A DNA stretch of 64,000 nt from Lanius collurio (GCA_020086605.1 JACBWW010000003.1:2355586-2419585); one strand, 5' to 3'. Shown: positions 39,538 through 51,439, counted from the first letter of the stretch. The notes: a model not told the origin generated them from the sequence alone. Made by a program: numbers and translations.

Positions 39538-42500
39538 GGTTCTTACTATTCACCGAGATTTACATATTGACTAGAAGAGCAGAGCATCTGTCTTCTGGCC
39601 TATTGACTTCATCAGGCTTGGGGAGTAGAGGGGGAAAAAAGGAAAAGAAAATATGTGAATATAATAGCATGAATTATTTTATGCTGCCATATGGAGTTAA
39701 GCTGGTTTTTAAAAGGGGAGAAGATCTCCATTTTAATGCTATTTGTCTTATAACAGAAACTTTCCTTTTCTTCATCCTTCTGCTTCCAGAAGGGTCTTAG
39801 TGTATTCAATCCAAGCTGAAAGGTCACTGTTGTCCTACAAGAGAGACCTCCCTCCCTTTCCTGTCAAGTCTGGATGCTGTGAATCGGGCTTTATTTCTCT
39901 GAGGCTGAGATCCATCAGCGAGAAGGTGGATATTGCTCTCCACTCCTGGAGGTCAAGTGTGTCACCCTTGGTGCTACAGATTGTGGGAGGAGATGGAAGG
40001 GCAATCGCAGCAGTCCTCCTGGCTCTGACCCTACGGCACTCAGCATGCTGACCACCCTTCCACCACATTGTGCCATTAACTTAAATTAATTCAGCCTCTT
40101 TGATAGATAGTTCCCTATATAGGTAATCTCTCGTTATACATTAAATTTCTTAGTCTGGGCATTTAACACTTGTATTTGTATACACATTTTTCTTTGTGCA
40201 GTCCTGACTTTGACAAAGGGCTTGATGAAGTAACACATCCTGCAATACAAAGCAGTCAAAGGGATCCTCATTCCAACCAAATTCTGACATTTCCAATCAC
40301 AGTAATCATGTTGCATTTTAGTTTTGTCTTATGGTGTTCAGAAGGAGTTCTTATGGAGTGAAACTCAAGTCCATGTGAATAATGCTCTGGGCTTTTTTCT
40401 GTGTTACTGGGAGAGGACATGCAGGAGGGCTGTTGCCAATCCAGCTTGTGCTGTAAAGAAATAAGAGACTAATTAACCAGTGTGAAATGGAGACAGGACT
40501 CTACCATAAGGCTGCTCAACTTGGTGATTTCATTGGTTTGTGATCAGAGACCTTTGGCTGCACTGGATGGTTTGAGTCGGAGTAGAACAAAGAGCAACAA
40601 GCCCAACACTAGAGGAGGATTTGAGGTCTAGGAGGAAAGGACAGTCTCAGACCCCCTGGCAGACATGTTTATGGAGAGATGGCCTGTACTGCAAGAAATG
40701 GCTGTGAGGGCATAAAGGGACCTTTTTCTGCTTTTATTTTCATACCTCCTAAATTAAACTGTGCCTATGTGCCTTTACAAGCATCTCTCTCTCTTCACTT
40801 GCTTATAAAAACTCAGACCAGCTCCAAGTTCTTGCTATTAATAGGAAACAGTAAAGATATTTGAAGAAAAGAAACAAGAAAGATGTATTACTTGCAGGTA
40901 AAAGCTCAGAGGGAATAGGATATAAACAGTACAGAAGAAATCTTCAGAGAGTCTAGCTGCTACTGTTTGGCATGCTTTTTTACTCAGTGTCTGCAAAAGG
41001 AGATTTGGGGCAAAGCTGAAAACACTCAAGAGACAGAGCAGAGGGTGCACAGGTAACATCAGGGAGCTCTTGTCAAAATTAGCAGAGTTTCTGAGGAAAA
41101 AGGAATAAGAATAGTTAAATACTGTTATGTAAAACAGCTACATCAGTTTAATTTTAGCCTTTCAAAATATCTAACCTCAAATAGACAAGGAGGCTCAGAG
41201 GTTTCAGACTGATGATTTGAAACTGTGATAAGGTTGCAAACAATCTGTTAATTTTGGCTTAACTGTAGTCTTTTTTATCCTTAATTATTGGTGACATTTT
41301 CAACGTATTACCACAGAAAAGGACAGACTAGAGACTCCTAAAACATGACTCTTGTAAAGCAGTGAGAGTGTAGATATCAAAATGACCAGAAAGGGACTAG
41401 ATCAGTCCCCAGCAAATTAAGAATGTGTATTCACTCTGCTTGTAATAATGATAGTGTATGTTTTATAACATTACATTTAAGCAATTGTAATTTCAGCCTT
41501 ATGGAGCAAAGAGTGCAATCACTGAGATTTAACTTTTAAATAGGGGATTTAATTGACACTATTTGAAAAATATTCACAGCCCTTCAATAGTTGGTATTGT
41601 CTCTCCCCTTATCCTACATGATTGTTTTAATTTAAACTAGCTCCCTGCTTTGTGCATAGAATTATTGACAAAAATGTGTCTTTCTTCAGCAAATTATTAG
41701 CTAAATCATCCTTTTATTTACAAGCAGCACTGTGTCCCTGTGCCCTAAATCTTGCTAGTTGGAAGAGTGGGAGGGGATGCAATTTAATTAAGTTAACTTT
41801 ATTGACCCAGTGGAGCTGTTGTTTAATAGCATGGCTCCCTGGAGTGTAGTGCAGGTAAATTGAATGAATGCCACAGAATATCACTTCCCTGCGTTGCATA
41901 TTTCAAACCTCTGCCAGGCAGTTTGGGATGAGCAGCCAATCAGGAAAAAGGTTTTTCCAGCCTTGCTAGTGTAGATGGCATTTCCCGTTATGCTCTGAAC
42001 GAAGGTGCTGGGTGTTACCCATGCGTTCCTCTGAGTGTATCGAGAGGGATAACTCTGGGACTGTGTGTTGTGCTCAGCTGCTGCGTTTGGAAGGCAACTT
42101 TGTGGATTGGCTCCTCAGCCATGTATCCAAAAATGCCTTTTTATGAAGGAGGAAAAGTAGCGTGAGTTCGAATGAGAGTGCTGTGAGTAAACTATTTAAT
42201 ATTAAAACCTCAATACACTGCATGAGAAATCAGACTCCAGAAGGATAAGAGACATTTTCTGGAGCATTGCTTGTCATTAAATACTTGGGAACAAAAAGAA
42301 AAATTGCAAAAAGAAAAATTGCAAAACTTCTTTGTTTAATAGGTTTTTGATAAAAGCTACAAATACTTCTGCAATGTATACTCATATATAATAGCACCTG
42401 GTATTATTTCAGTTACTGTTTCTGATGTTAAAATCTTTGTCCTAATGTCTTATTGGTACATCAGATGAGTACAACTGCTCCCCTGCAGCTGACTGGAACA

Positions 42501-43454
42501 AACACCCTTTTCTGCACTGTTCTTCAACACTGCCCACTGAATGATAAAAGACAGTATCTCAGTCTCTTGCACCTGTACTTTCAATCACTTCTTTTAAAAG
42601 TCAAGCCACTTATGTAGCTCTGCAATGTAACAGCAACTTCCTACAGCTTTTAACCCCTGAAGAATTTAATTTTCCTTGATTAAAGCTGACACCTGAGGAT
42701 CCAGTCCTACAGTTTAGCTTGAAGAATTAAATACAAACACTCAGCTAATTTATGTTTCACTCTGTAAAATAATAAGTGGTAGAATTTTATTTACAATACT
42801 TTTCTCATATTCATTCAATTCAGTGTTTGAAAAGTCTGTGTGTGATTTTTAATTTTATCTAGAAACAGACTTTTCTTTACTTCAAACTGCTGTTTTAAAT
42901 TTTAAATGCCTTTGAGATGAGAGAGGTGGGCTGTAGTGGAGTAGCGTTGTTCTGCTGTGGACCAGAGCAGTTGAGAGACACAGGCAAGTTTCAAGCATGC
43001 AAATCCTTCTTTAGGTTGGACTTGTGTATCTTCTAACAATCACGTTTAAAGAGTTGCAGTGATTTTTGCCCCCATGGTAGGCTGCTGATGAGGCTGACTG
43101 TCCTTTAGAATGTCATATCTCATGGCACTGAGGTACTTTTGGGGGTGGTTGGCCCTTGGGGCAATCATTTTCAGTTCCTCTCCTGACCTTTATGCCATAA
43201 TATGCCACGCATATCCTCAGAAGTGCTGCCAGGTGCTTTTAATATAGAAACCCAAGCACTGGTGCAGCCTCGGGAAACTCCAGGCACTCAGAATCCGGCC
43301 CTCTACTTCGAGCTCTGGAAAAGTTAAACTGCTTTTAATTCAATGTTAGGTTAATGTGGCTTTTGACTGGCACTGCATGTTTGTGTACTAGTTTGAAAAC
43401 AAGCCAGTTGGATATCACAAGTCAGAATTATAATTTTATATGAAAATTAAAATA
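39538..43454. other. Unique sequence, no gene identified
   Basis: No repeat family recognised. A 63-codon open frame after CTTTGTGCAG at 40201 (PDFDKGLDEVTHPAIQSSQR...) is protein-like, but its exit phase does not fit the plus-strand candidates. 41985-42175 has several CpGs. 42293-42322 is a 15-bp perfect tandem pair. Confidence 0.35.
42293..42322. repeat. 15-bp tandem duplication
   Basis: AAAAAGAAAAATTGC occurs twice in perfect tandem. Confidence 0.9.
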
Positions 43455-43894
43455 AATGCAATAGTACAAGAACACTGACAGAGTGAGGATACAGCCTGAC
43501 ACCCTGTTAGTCAGGGTGGTGGTAGCAGTCCGGATGAAGTAGCCCTGTTGAAGCGGTGATCCTGTAGAAGGGTCTTCACCTGATGGTCCAGCTCTTGTCC
43601 TCTGGGAATCCAGCAGAGAAGGGCTGCTCCTGCTGCTTCAAACCCCAGATTATACCTAGGTAGGAATGCTTGGCTCCTCCCCCTGGGCAGAGCATCTCAC
43701 AGTGGGTTGATGTAATTCTATGGGTCATGCGGTGGGTCCTTGATGGCCCAATAACAGAGATAGATCCCAGAGGGAGTTATCAGTGATGAGCTATGGTAGG
43801 AGATAAGAAGCACTGTCCCACCTGCTTTAACAGATTGTGAAGATGATAATAGAATACATGCTACTGCTTACATCTTACATCGTAACCCAGGACA
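43455..43894 (-). mobile_element. Solo LTR of a second ERV type
   Basis: On the minus strand it begins TGTCCTGGGTTACGATGTAA. It continues through GTGGGACAGTGCTTCTTATC, CCATAGAATTACATCAACCC and a GGAGGAGCCAAGCATTCC stretch, then a degenerate TATA-like GGTATAATC. This order matches an LTR type I know from bird genomes. No internal retroviral sequence is adjacent, so it is most likely a solo LTR. The 3' end (low coordinate) is approximate. Confidence 0.68.
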
Positions 43895-46855
43895 GTTTGC
43901 AGAAAATTATGATATCTTGCATGAGTAACCATGAGCAATTTACTAGCTGATATTCTTCAGTGGTCTATTACTTTACTTTCATTAAATGTGTGCTTTGGCA
44001 ACCATTGCTTGAAGTCCATATCCCATATTTGTGCAGAAAAGTGCAGTTTCTATGCTAACAATTGTGTCTGAAATAAAAATATTCTGAAAGCCTTATTGTG
44101 TATCTAATGGAATGAGAAGAAAACATATTTCCATGATGCCACACCACAGTTCCTTCCAAGTGCAACTGGCAAATCACACTGAATCATAAGTGTTTTCCTG
44201 CATAAGAATGCACACTGTATTTTTAGGTGAAGTTCTTTAAAGGTGTTAAGATACAAATACATTATAAATGCCTGCATTTTAGTTTTACTTGATTACAGTT
44301 TTAAAAGAATATTAAATCAAGGTTTCTAATATTATTTATTTAGAATGTTTAATTTTTAACTTAAAAAGATTTATTGTATGTGTATATTAGTACTAACAAA
44401 TTAATGTACACTTATTGATGGTTCTGTGTGGGGCACAGAACTCATGCCTGATGCTATTTTAGACTTCTATATGTATATTTTTTGCTGGGAAAATTGAATT
44501 TAAGCATCTCCCACCCCTCTCCACAGCCTTCCACCTATGTCTGCCCCTTTCCTTCACATTGTGCTGGCATTGTTTTTTTGTAGGACTGAACTCTGAAGTG
44601 GGTTAGTAACCTTGGAAGATTACCCATCTCCTTTCTTTTTGTCAAGGTCTTTTATAAAGCATAGCAATGTGCTCATCTGGTTGGCAGTAGCCTCCAAATC
44701 ATTGCTCCAGTGCAACTGAACATGCATCAAGGGAAAGGGAGCTGACTCAGTTCAGGCAGGCCAGGGGAAAGTGCCCATCAAACCATCAAGGGATTTTAAG
44801 ACATGCCATTTGCTTGATGCTTTAGCCTGTAAACTCTACACAGACACACTTAAGCAGTAGTACTGGTATTTTTTCTGAACTAAATCTTTGCTGAAAACTT
44901 TTGCCAGTACAGAAACAACATTTAGTGTAAGATTTAGTTTTCGAAATATGAAGGTTTTATGAGTTTGGAGATTTGTAATACCCAAAACTAGGGGGAAGTT
45001 TATGTCAGTGCACTTATACCACAGATAAGGGCCATTTGTTTATCTTAGAATTGGGTACAGGAAATTTATACTTTCTATACTTAAAAGAGATTGCTCATTT
45101 ACTAACTGGTTTGGGGTTGTTTTTTTTTTTTCAAGTACAATGTATATCAAGTGGACAGAAATAACATACTGTAACTTTTTCCCTCCAGATACTAAAAGAA
45201 GGTTTCCCCATGGCCGATCTTTCCCACACCTAAGGGACACTGGGGCAGAAGTTTTACAGCTGCTGAAAGATGGCATCTTCTGCTCTCCAGCTGTTCTACT
45301 TAAAGAACAGCTGCTTTCCTCTGTCACTGCCACCCAGCAGCTGGCAGTGCTGCCCCTCTGGTTTTGCTAGTGGAGTGGCTTGCATGATTTGTCTTTGGCC
45401 TGAAACCTGCCAGCTCAGCCAAGCCAGTTCAGATCCACAGGTCACACTGCTTCAAATAAACTGGCTCATTTTGCCTTGAGCATTTTAGAGAGTGTTCATG
45501 CAAACCCCTGGCACAGCTGTGGGGCAAGGTGTGAAAAACAGGGAGAACTAGTGTTGTCAAACCAGTGTAAGGTTGTCTGATAAGTTTGCTATTCCCTAAG
45601 TTTGAGCCACTTTAAACACAAGAGAAGGTGACGGAAGTGGCTGTAGCTTGGTTGTGTCCAGCAGACTTGCATTCAAGTGTGATGCTAAGCATGCAGCAAT
45701 AAGTAAACCTATATGCAAATGTTTTTGTTCACACTGGTATTTAAACATTCATTCACAGTTTCCTCCCTTCTAAAGACTAGAGCGGGCTTATGTCTGCATT
45801 TTGAGGTTGGTTTTCTTTACTTCACATTTATTGATTATGCATTTATTTCAGTAAGTAGAGATCAATGATGATGTCTCAAACCTTTGCTACACAGGAGACA
45901 AAACTTCAATTTAGACTACAACATCATCTCTAACTTGACCATTTAGAAATGTAAGAGTTGATTAGGAGGTGTTCTCAGCAGCTCATGGAGCTTAACCTGG
46001 CAGCAGACAGATAATGTTCCATAATCCCAGCTATGGAAAGGCCTAAGGAGTTTGAAGAGTTCAGTTTAGTAATTCACTAGGAAATCTCTGATCATTTTCT
46101 CCAGAAGAAAAATTAAGTATATGGAGTAATGTGGCATGGACACTTCAGGAGGAACTCAGAGGCTGAACAGGACTGATTGATCTCTTTGACTTCAGTCAGA
46201 ATCCTGTTGCTGCAATATATAAGTGGATTGTCTGCCTTATTGTGTATTACCATGAAAGGGTGGCTGCACCAGTGTCACGACGAGAAGATCCCTTCTCTGC
46301 TGCAAGGTGTATCATCAATGATATTGCTCTTTAAATTCCCTACCAGTAGATGACTATAACCTTCATGAGTAGAACTGACAGAAGGAGCAGGAGAAGAAAT
46401 GTAGTTTCTCAGCTTGGAAGTCACTTATGAGAATTGATTAAACTCAGTGGGTTTTTTCTTAAATAAGGGAGGTTAAATAAAATTATTGAGAAGAAACTTG
46501 TTCCCTTGCATAAATGCAGTGTAGCATTTCAAAAATCCTGGCCATGGGAGAGAAAAGAAAAATCACAGGAAAGAAAGCTTGTTATTACGAAATCCAGGAA
46601 GTCTGAAGGGGACTCTGTATTATATTGGCAGCAGAGGTATTCTGACTCAAAAAAACTACTTCAAAAGCACATCAGTCAGATCAGACATGGTATTTTAAAG
46701 ACTTTTATGAAGCACAAAAGGCCTGCGATAACCAACATCATAATTTCTGCCAGAGAACAGGAATTAAATAGTCATTTCAGTATTTTATTTTATGATTATC
46801 ATTAACTGTCTTCTGCACCCAGATTGTAAGATATCTCTTAGCTGTCTTCTGCATC
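43895..46855. other. Unique AT-rich sequence
   Basis: No repeat family or convincing exon. A 76-codon frame at 45140-45370 has a CCCTCCAG acceptor but no donor or polyadenylation context. Confidence 0.4.
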
Positions 46856-47055
46856 TACAGAATCAATTAGGTTGAAAAAGACCTCTGAGATCATTGAGTT
46901 CAATCTTTGACTGAACATCACCGTGCCAACTAGGCCGAGGCACTGAGTGCCACGTGTGGTCTTTCCTTAAACACTTGGAGGGACAGTGACTTCATCATCT
47001 CCCTGAGCAGTCCATTCCAATCTTTAATCACCCTTTCTGTGAAGAAAGGTTAATT
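46856..47055 (-). mobile_element. CR1 LINE 3' fragment
   Basis: Plus strand reads CAGAATCAATTAGGTTGAAAA, AGACCTCTGAGATCATTGAG, GTGCCAACTAGGCCGAGGC, CTGAGTGCCACGTG and ACACTTGGAGGGACAGTGAC, followed by CCCTGAGCAGTCCATTCCAA. This is the reversed 3' end of a common avian CR1 subfamily. About 200 bp, 5'-truncated as usual for CR1. Confidence 0.82.
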
Positions 47056-48251
47056 GGACATGAAGAGAGCTGCTAGGGTGTTCTTAAAATGTATCCCATT
47101 CCTTGGTCTTGAGGAGAGGCTGGGAGAATGTTGGGGGAGGAAAGTCATAACCAGATGGCCTAATTTCCATGTAAATTCCTGCGTCAGCTGTTACCTGAAG
47201 TTTTAAAATCTGTTAAGAGGAAAGAATTAGACACAGAAACTAGTGTTCTTATATGGACCCTGTGACAATGTACCCTGATAGCTGGTACATACAGAATAAT
47301 AGCTAAATGCAAGTAAGCATCACTCTGCCACCTTCCTCTTGGAGTAGTTAATTTATGGAAGACATGGAAAATGTAGGAATACCAGTGGTGCCACTTTAGC
47401 ATAGCAAATTCACAGCTTTATTTGTGTTCTAGATTACCAGTCACAGGTTGTCGTGGTGCCCTGACTGAAAACACAAAATATCTTGTAAACCTGTGTGTGC
47501 TAATAGGTTTTCTGTGTTGCAGAATATGAGTATAATTTTGAATAATTCTGCTCTCATAATGTGTATCATTTCTACTCTAAGTAACTACTCAATCGTTTAG
47601 CAATAATTCTTGATATTTTTAAAGATACAGGTTATAATTGCTATTTGTGAGTTGTAATAACTTATTGAAAAAAGAGTCCACTGAAATACCTAGCCACTAC
47701 TACTCAATATGTTTCCATGTGGAGTGGATGCAATCGCAATAATTCTAGTTAAATAAGAGATTGCCTACATAATGGCCTATTTAATGGGTTTTACATCCAA
47801 GAACAATCAAAGAGAAAAATCTAATGTTCTGTCTCTAGATTTCTTCTTTTTATTTCAGGTTCCACTCTTTGGCTCCACTGTGACAGAAAAGAGAAGCTTT
47901 TATGCCTGTGATATAACTGTATTCTGAAGCCCCAGGCTTTGACCAGTAGAAGTAGTTCTGAGGAGTAGCTTCAATAATTTAAAAGCAAACCTAGCACTGA
48001 TAGAGGAGGGGAAAAACACTTTATGGGAAGTTAAACCCCCCATATGCATCCTGCAGTCTGGAAGAGTTTCAGGGATGAGCAAGACCCACTGTTTACCATG
48101 GAGTTGCAGTCATGCATGTCTCTTACAGGACATGTTCTTGGCTAGAATAGTTCTGTAGGTTATGGGACAGTCAGAAGAATGGTGGCCCTTTGCTTCTGGG
48201 GCACCTGCTGAACAGACATTACTGTAGACTGTGTTTAGATCCTATTTAGTC

Positions 48252-48372
48252 ATAAACTAATAGAATATGCTTAGTTGAAAGGTACCCATCAAGACCATCA
48301 AGTCCCACTCCCAGCCCTACCCAGGACACCCTAAGCATCTCACCCACCATGTGCATGTCGCAGATTTTCCCT
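48252..48372 (-). mobile_element. CR1 LINE 3' fragment, short
   Basis: ATAGAATATGCTTAGTTGAAA, CATCAAGTCCCACTCCCAGC, CCTACCCAGGACACCCTAAG and ACCATGTGCATG follow a reversed CR1 3' end of a different subfamily from 46856. About 120 bp. Confidence 0.65.
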
Positions 48373-49333
48373 ACATGAAGTACTGGAAAATGTAAAAGCT
48401 GTTGATTTTCATCCTTGTGTATATGCTCCATCAAAAGGAACAGCATAAATAGAAGGAGGCTGGATGGGAATAAAAGGAGAAGCGGGGAATTACTGGCAGT
48501 GTTATGTATAGCAGAGACTATGGGAAGAGAGAAGATGAAGAGGAGGAAGAGCAATTATATGAGTAGCAAAGAGGGGAAAAGAGATCAACAGTCTGGGAGA
48601 AGGGAACCTGCAATGGTAGGAGGGCCAGTAAACTGTTAATGGAAAAATGAGAACAGAGAGAAGAAAGAGAGATGGCACATTTTGTTATTTAATGTAAGGC
48701 TTAATGTGCCAGGTACTCAGAAGAATTTTTAATCTAAATAAGGCAACAGAGTCATCTTCTTAACCTGAATTCTCTAAGTGTTCCCTTATGACCAGATGAA
48801 TGTATGTGTTATCTCATAATGTGATTATGACAGAAGATGCAAGTAAAGCAGGTTTGAACACAGTATCTGTAGCATATAGGGACAGCTCTTTGGAAAGTTG
48901 GGAACAGATGGAAAGTCAGTGAACCTACACAACTTTTAGAGCAGAATACTTGAGAAAGCTGCCTTTTTGTTTGAAATACTACTTAAAGATCAGCATGCAC
49001 GCACGCACGCGCACACACACACACACCCCCCCCTTCACTTTCCCAATCAAAGAGGGAGAATTGATAGCTTAGAGCTATGCAGAACTTGATCCTGTAATTT
49101 TTTAGCCATAAAAGATACTTTGCCTACCCACCTTATAAGCAGGTGGGTGCAGCACAGACATTATTCAGTCAATTTTTCTGCAGAGAAAAAATCATAAATT
49201 CCTGCCAATGAGCAAAAAGAACTTAAGGCAACATCCATTTACTTGTGTTCATTTAACATGGCTTTATAAGACACTGTGCAGTATTGCAGCCTGCTGCTCC
49301 TCAGTAACATTTCATATCTCGTTTATGTTGTAG
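48373..49333. other. Unique sequence with purine-rich stretch
   Basis: Purine-rich at 48440-48690 (repeated GAAGAGGA motifs), then AT-rich, with the CA/GCAC tract at 48993-49033. No gene seen. Confidence 0.5.
48993..49033. repeat. Alternating GCAC/AC tract with C-run
   Basis: 34 bases of strictly alternating purine and pyrimidine (48993-49026), made of GCAC then AC units, followed by C8. Alternating CG/CA tracts of this kind can adopt Z-DNA. They are also typical length-variable microsatellites. Confidence 0.9.
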
Positions 49334-49463
49334 GGGTGAATTTGATTTCTCTATCTGCTACCCTCTCCCTGCACCCATGTATGACATTGAACTGCATTGC
49401 CTCGGCCAAAATTACCAAAGTAATTTCTGTAATACAGTCCTAAATGGCACTCTCAGATTTAAG
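49334..49463 (+). CDS. Candidate penultimate exon (+), unknown protein
   Basis: A TTTATGTTGTAG acceptor precedes 130 bp ending at the strong donor TTTAAG|GTGAGA. After one base completing a codon, 43 codons are open: GEFDFSICYPLPAPMYDIEL, HCLGQNYQSNFCNTVLNGTL, RFK. The exit phase is 0, which joins directly to the segment at 50394. Three Cys and Asn-X-Thr could suggest an extracellular protein, but nothing is recognised. The 5' neighbour is uncertain: 37544-37584, or a segment near 47860 that starts after TTTTTATTTCAG. Confidence 0.35.
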
Positions 49464-50194
49464 GTGAGATTGTTTCTAAAAATACTTTTCTATAACTTGA
49501 AGAAGAAAGTGTTACAGAAACTGAAATTTTGACTATATTTCCAGGTTTTCTTACTCTAATGCATACATGTTCCACTGTTTGCTTTTTATGCAAGAAATAC
49601 TGTGAGAAGTATAGGCACAGATTAGTTCAAATAATTTTATTCATCAGCTATGTGTGGAAACACAGGATACTGAGAGAGCCATCAGCAGGCTAAGATATTA
49701 TTTAAAGTGATACTGCCAAATTCTCAAGTGCCACTTCAGTATGTTAGTGGATTAGTGTTTAATCATTACTTTAAAATGGGTTGCAGACTCCAAAGTGGTC
49801 TGCTCTACAAGGAGAGCAATCTGAAAAACTGAAAATGTAAAGGCTAAGATAAGAATGCTGCCTAGAACGCTGTACATGTTGTAGGACAATCTGAAATGAG
49901 AGCTGGTTCCCTCCCTTCTGTGACCAATAAGGTTTGTGTGCCTGTGTGATATAATAATATGTAGTGAACTATAAGGCCTGGGAAGTTAAAGTAACAAATT
50001 AATGACTATTGTGACTTTGAACTCCATTGATCTTTCTCCCTGTCCAAGATGGGAATGGCAATGTGAGCTATTATCAATGTAAAATTTACTGGAAAAAGGC
50101 AATGACAGGGGAAGTTAAAATTAGAGCAGTCTTCAGTTTTTGCAATATTAAAATATAGATGATGAATCACAGTCAATGTAGATAAACCACTTAC

Positions 50195-50296
50195 CTTCAT
50201 AAGGCTGATGTAGGATGGGAGCAAACGCTCCCCATTCAAATATCCTGTTGGATGCCTGTATACTATCCGACAGGCAGTAATCAGGGCAAAGCAATA
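50195..50296 (-). CDS. Exon-like segment on minus strand, unknown protein
   Basis: On the minus strand a GGAATTAATTTCAG acceptor precedes 102 bp ending at a near-perfect donor, ATGAAG|GTAAGT. All 34 codons are open, phase 0 at both ends: YCFALITACRIVYRHPTGYL then NGERLLPSYISLMK. The residue mix and codons look coding. A 44-bp phase-compatible segment upstream at 55253-55296 (DRAYYLESADEIWQ, acceptor CTGTTTGCAG) could precede it, but its donor GTGCCC is weak. It lies only 97 bp from the plus-strand candidate terminal exon, so both cannot easily be right. Confidence 0.35.
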
Positions 50297-50393
50297 CTGA
50301 AATTAATTCCTATAATACTGAGAGGTTTAATGAAAATCCCGATGACAAATTGTCTTTGTTGTTCTTGTCACTATTTTCTCTCTTGCACCCTAG

Positions 50394-50534
50394 GTTAATT
50401 ACATGGCATTTGAAGAGAAGCTTTTTGAGCATACTATACATGATGAAGGAAAAGCAAAATGCTGTCAGTTGCTGGAACTTGCTCAGACTCTCACAAACAT
50501 GTATGAATTTAATGCCGATAGTATTTTAATCTGA
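50394..50534 (+). CDS. Candidate terminal exon (+), unknown protein
   Basis: A very strong acceptor (CTATTTTCTCTCTTGCACCCTAG) opens 46 codons ending in TGA: VNYMAFEEKLFEHTIHDEGK, AKCCQLLELAQTLTNMYEFN, ADSILI. Glu, Ala, Lys and Leu are frequent and the segment looks helical. It joins in phase to 49334-49463, giving an 89-residue C-terminal stretch. AATAAA follows 106 bp after the stop. I do not recognise the protein. An open stretch of this length has roughly a 10-20% chance of occurring after any given acceptor in DNA of this composition, so the call is tentative. Confidence 0.4.
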   Translation, partial: VNYMAFEEKLFEHTIHDEGKAKCCQLLELAQTLTNMYEFNADSILI

Positions 50535-50639
50535 GGGCTCATCATTTATATTTTTATCTGTCAAATGCTCATTCAGCTTCTCTTAGCATAACAGGTGGGA
50601 GCAAAAAACCAGTATTCTCCCTCTTGCTTGTTTTTTGTA

Positions 50640-50645
50640 AATAAA
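50640..50645 (+). promoter_or_regulatory. AATAAA polyadenylation signal candidate
   Basis: AATAAA in TTTTGTAAATAAAATG, 106 bp past the TGA of the candidate terminal exon. AATAAA is common by chance in AT-rich DNA. It counts only as support for the plus-strand gene model. Confidence 0.3.
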
Positions 50646-51233
50646 ATGAAAGAAGCAGTAATTGCACATCTCACAACCTCGTGATTTAGGGCTAAAAAAC
50701 AGGATTACAGAATGTTTAAATTAGGCACTGCTGTCTGTGACTTGCAAAGCAGGTAAGACAAGGTGAAAAGTGGAATAGATGTTGACAGGCAGCAAGCAAA
50801 ATTCATGGGATACTGAGTTGAGAGGTATTCTTTGTAATCTCTCTTGATTTTATTTGCCACCCGTATTGTCAGACTTAGTCATAGATCATTATTTACAAAT
50901 TAGTATTTAAAATTATAAATAATCTAAATTATTTTTAGTCAATAAGCATTAAGCATCTCTACTCCATTACTTTTCATTTCACATTAGTGAATGAACACAA
51001 TTTAGTGAGTATGGCTTATTGTAAAAGTTCAGTTGCATCTAAATTGACTTTGATAGATAAAATGTTTCATTTAAATTTTTTTTACACTTTATTTTTTTTA
51101 GACTCTTTTGTCTGAAATGAACAAATACTTTGAGCAAAACCTGAAAGTTTTCAGAATGATAACAGCAAATGAAAATAGAGCGTACAGCAGCTCATTCTGG
51201 CAACTGTTCGGCAGGTTCCCATGAGAGATTGTC

Positions 51234-51351
51234 GGGAAAGGGGAGGGGGAGGGGAAGGGGAAGGGAAAAGGGAAAGGGAAGGGGAAGGGAAAGGGGAAGG
51301 GAAAGGGGAAGGGAAAGGGGAAGGGAAAGGGAAAGGGGAAGGGGAAGGAAA
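51234..51351 (+). repeat. 118-base homopurine (GGGAAA/GGGGAA)n tract
   Basis: Every base from 51234 to 51351 is A or G, made of GGGAA, GGGGAA and GGGAAA units. It opens with closely spaced G4-G5 runs that fit a G-quadruplex pattern. The Gly/Lys/Arg/Glu-rich frames read across it are artefacts. It sits just upstream of the CR1 remnant. Confidence 0.95.
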
Positions 51352-51439
51352 CCCAGAGAGGATGCTGCTCTATGAGGACAACCTCCCCAGACCTGGGCTC
51401 AGCTCAGCCCACAGCCCACGCAGTCACACAGGCACTGCA

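Noticed and set aside
45140..45370. 76-codon plus-strand frame after a CCCTCCAG acceptor
   Set aside because: No donor, no polyadenylation context, and an overlapping minus-strand frame of similar length.
48993..49033. CRISPR-like or structured repeat array
   Set aside because: It is a simple alternating dinucleotide/tetranucleotide tract without spacers. No CRISPR array, tRNA or rRNA gene was seen anywhere in the window.
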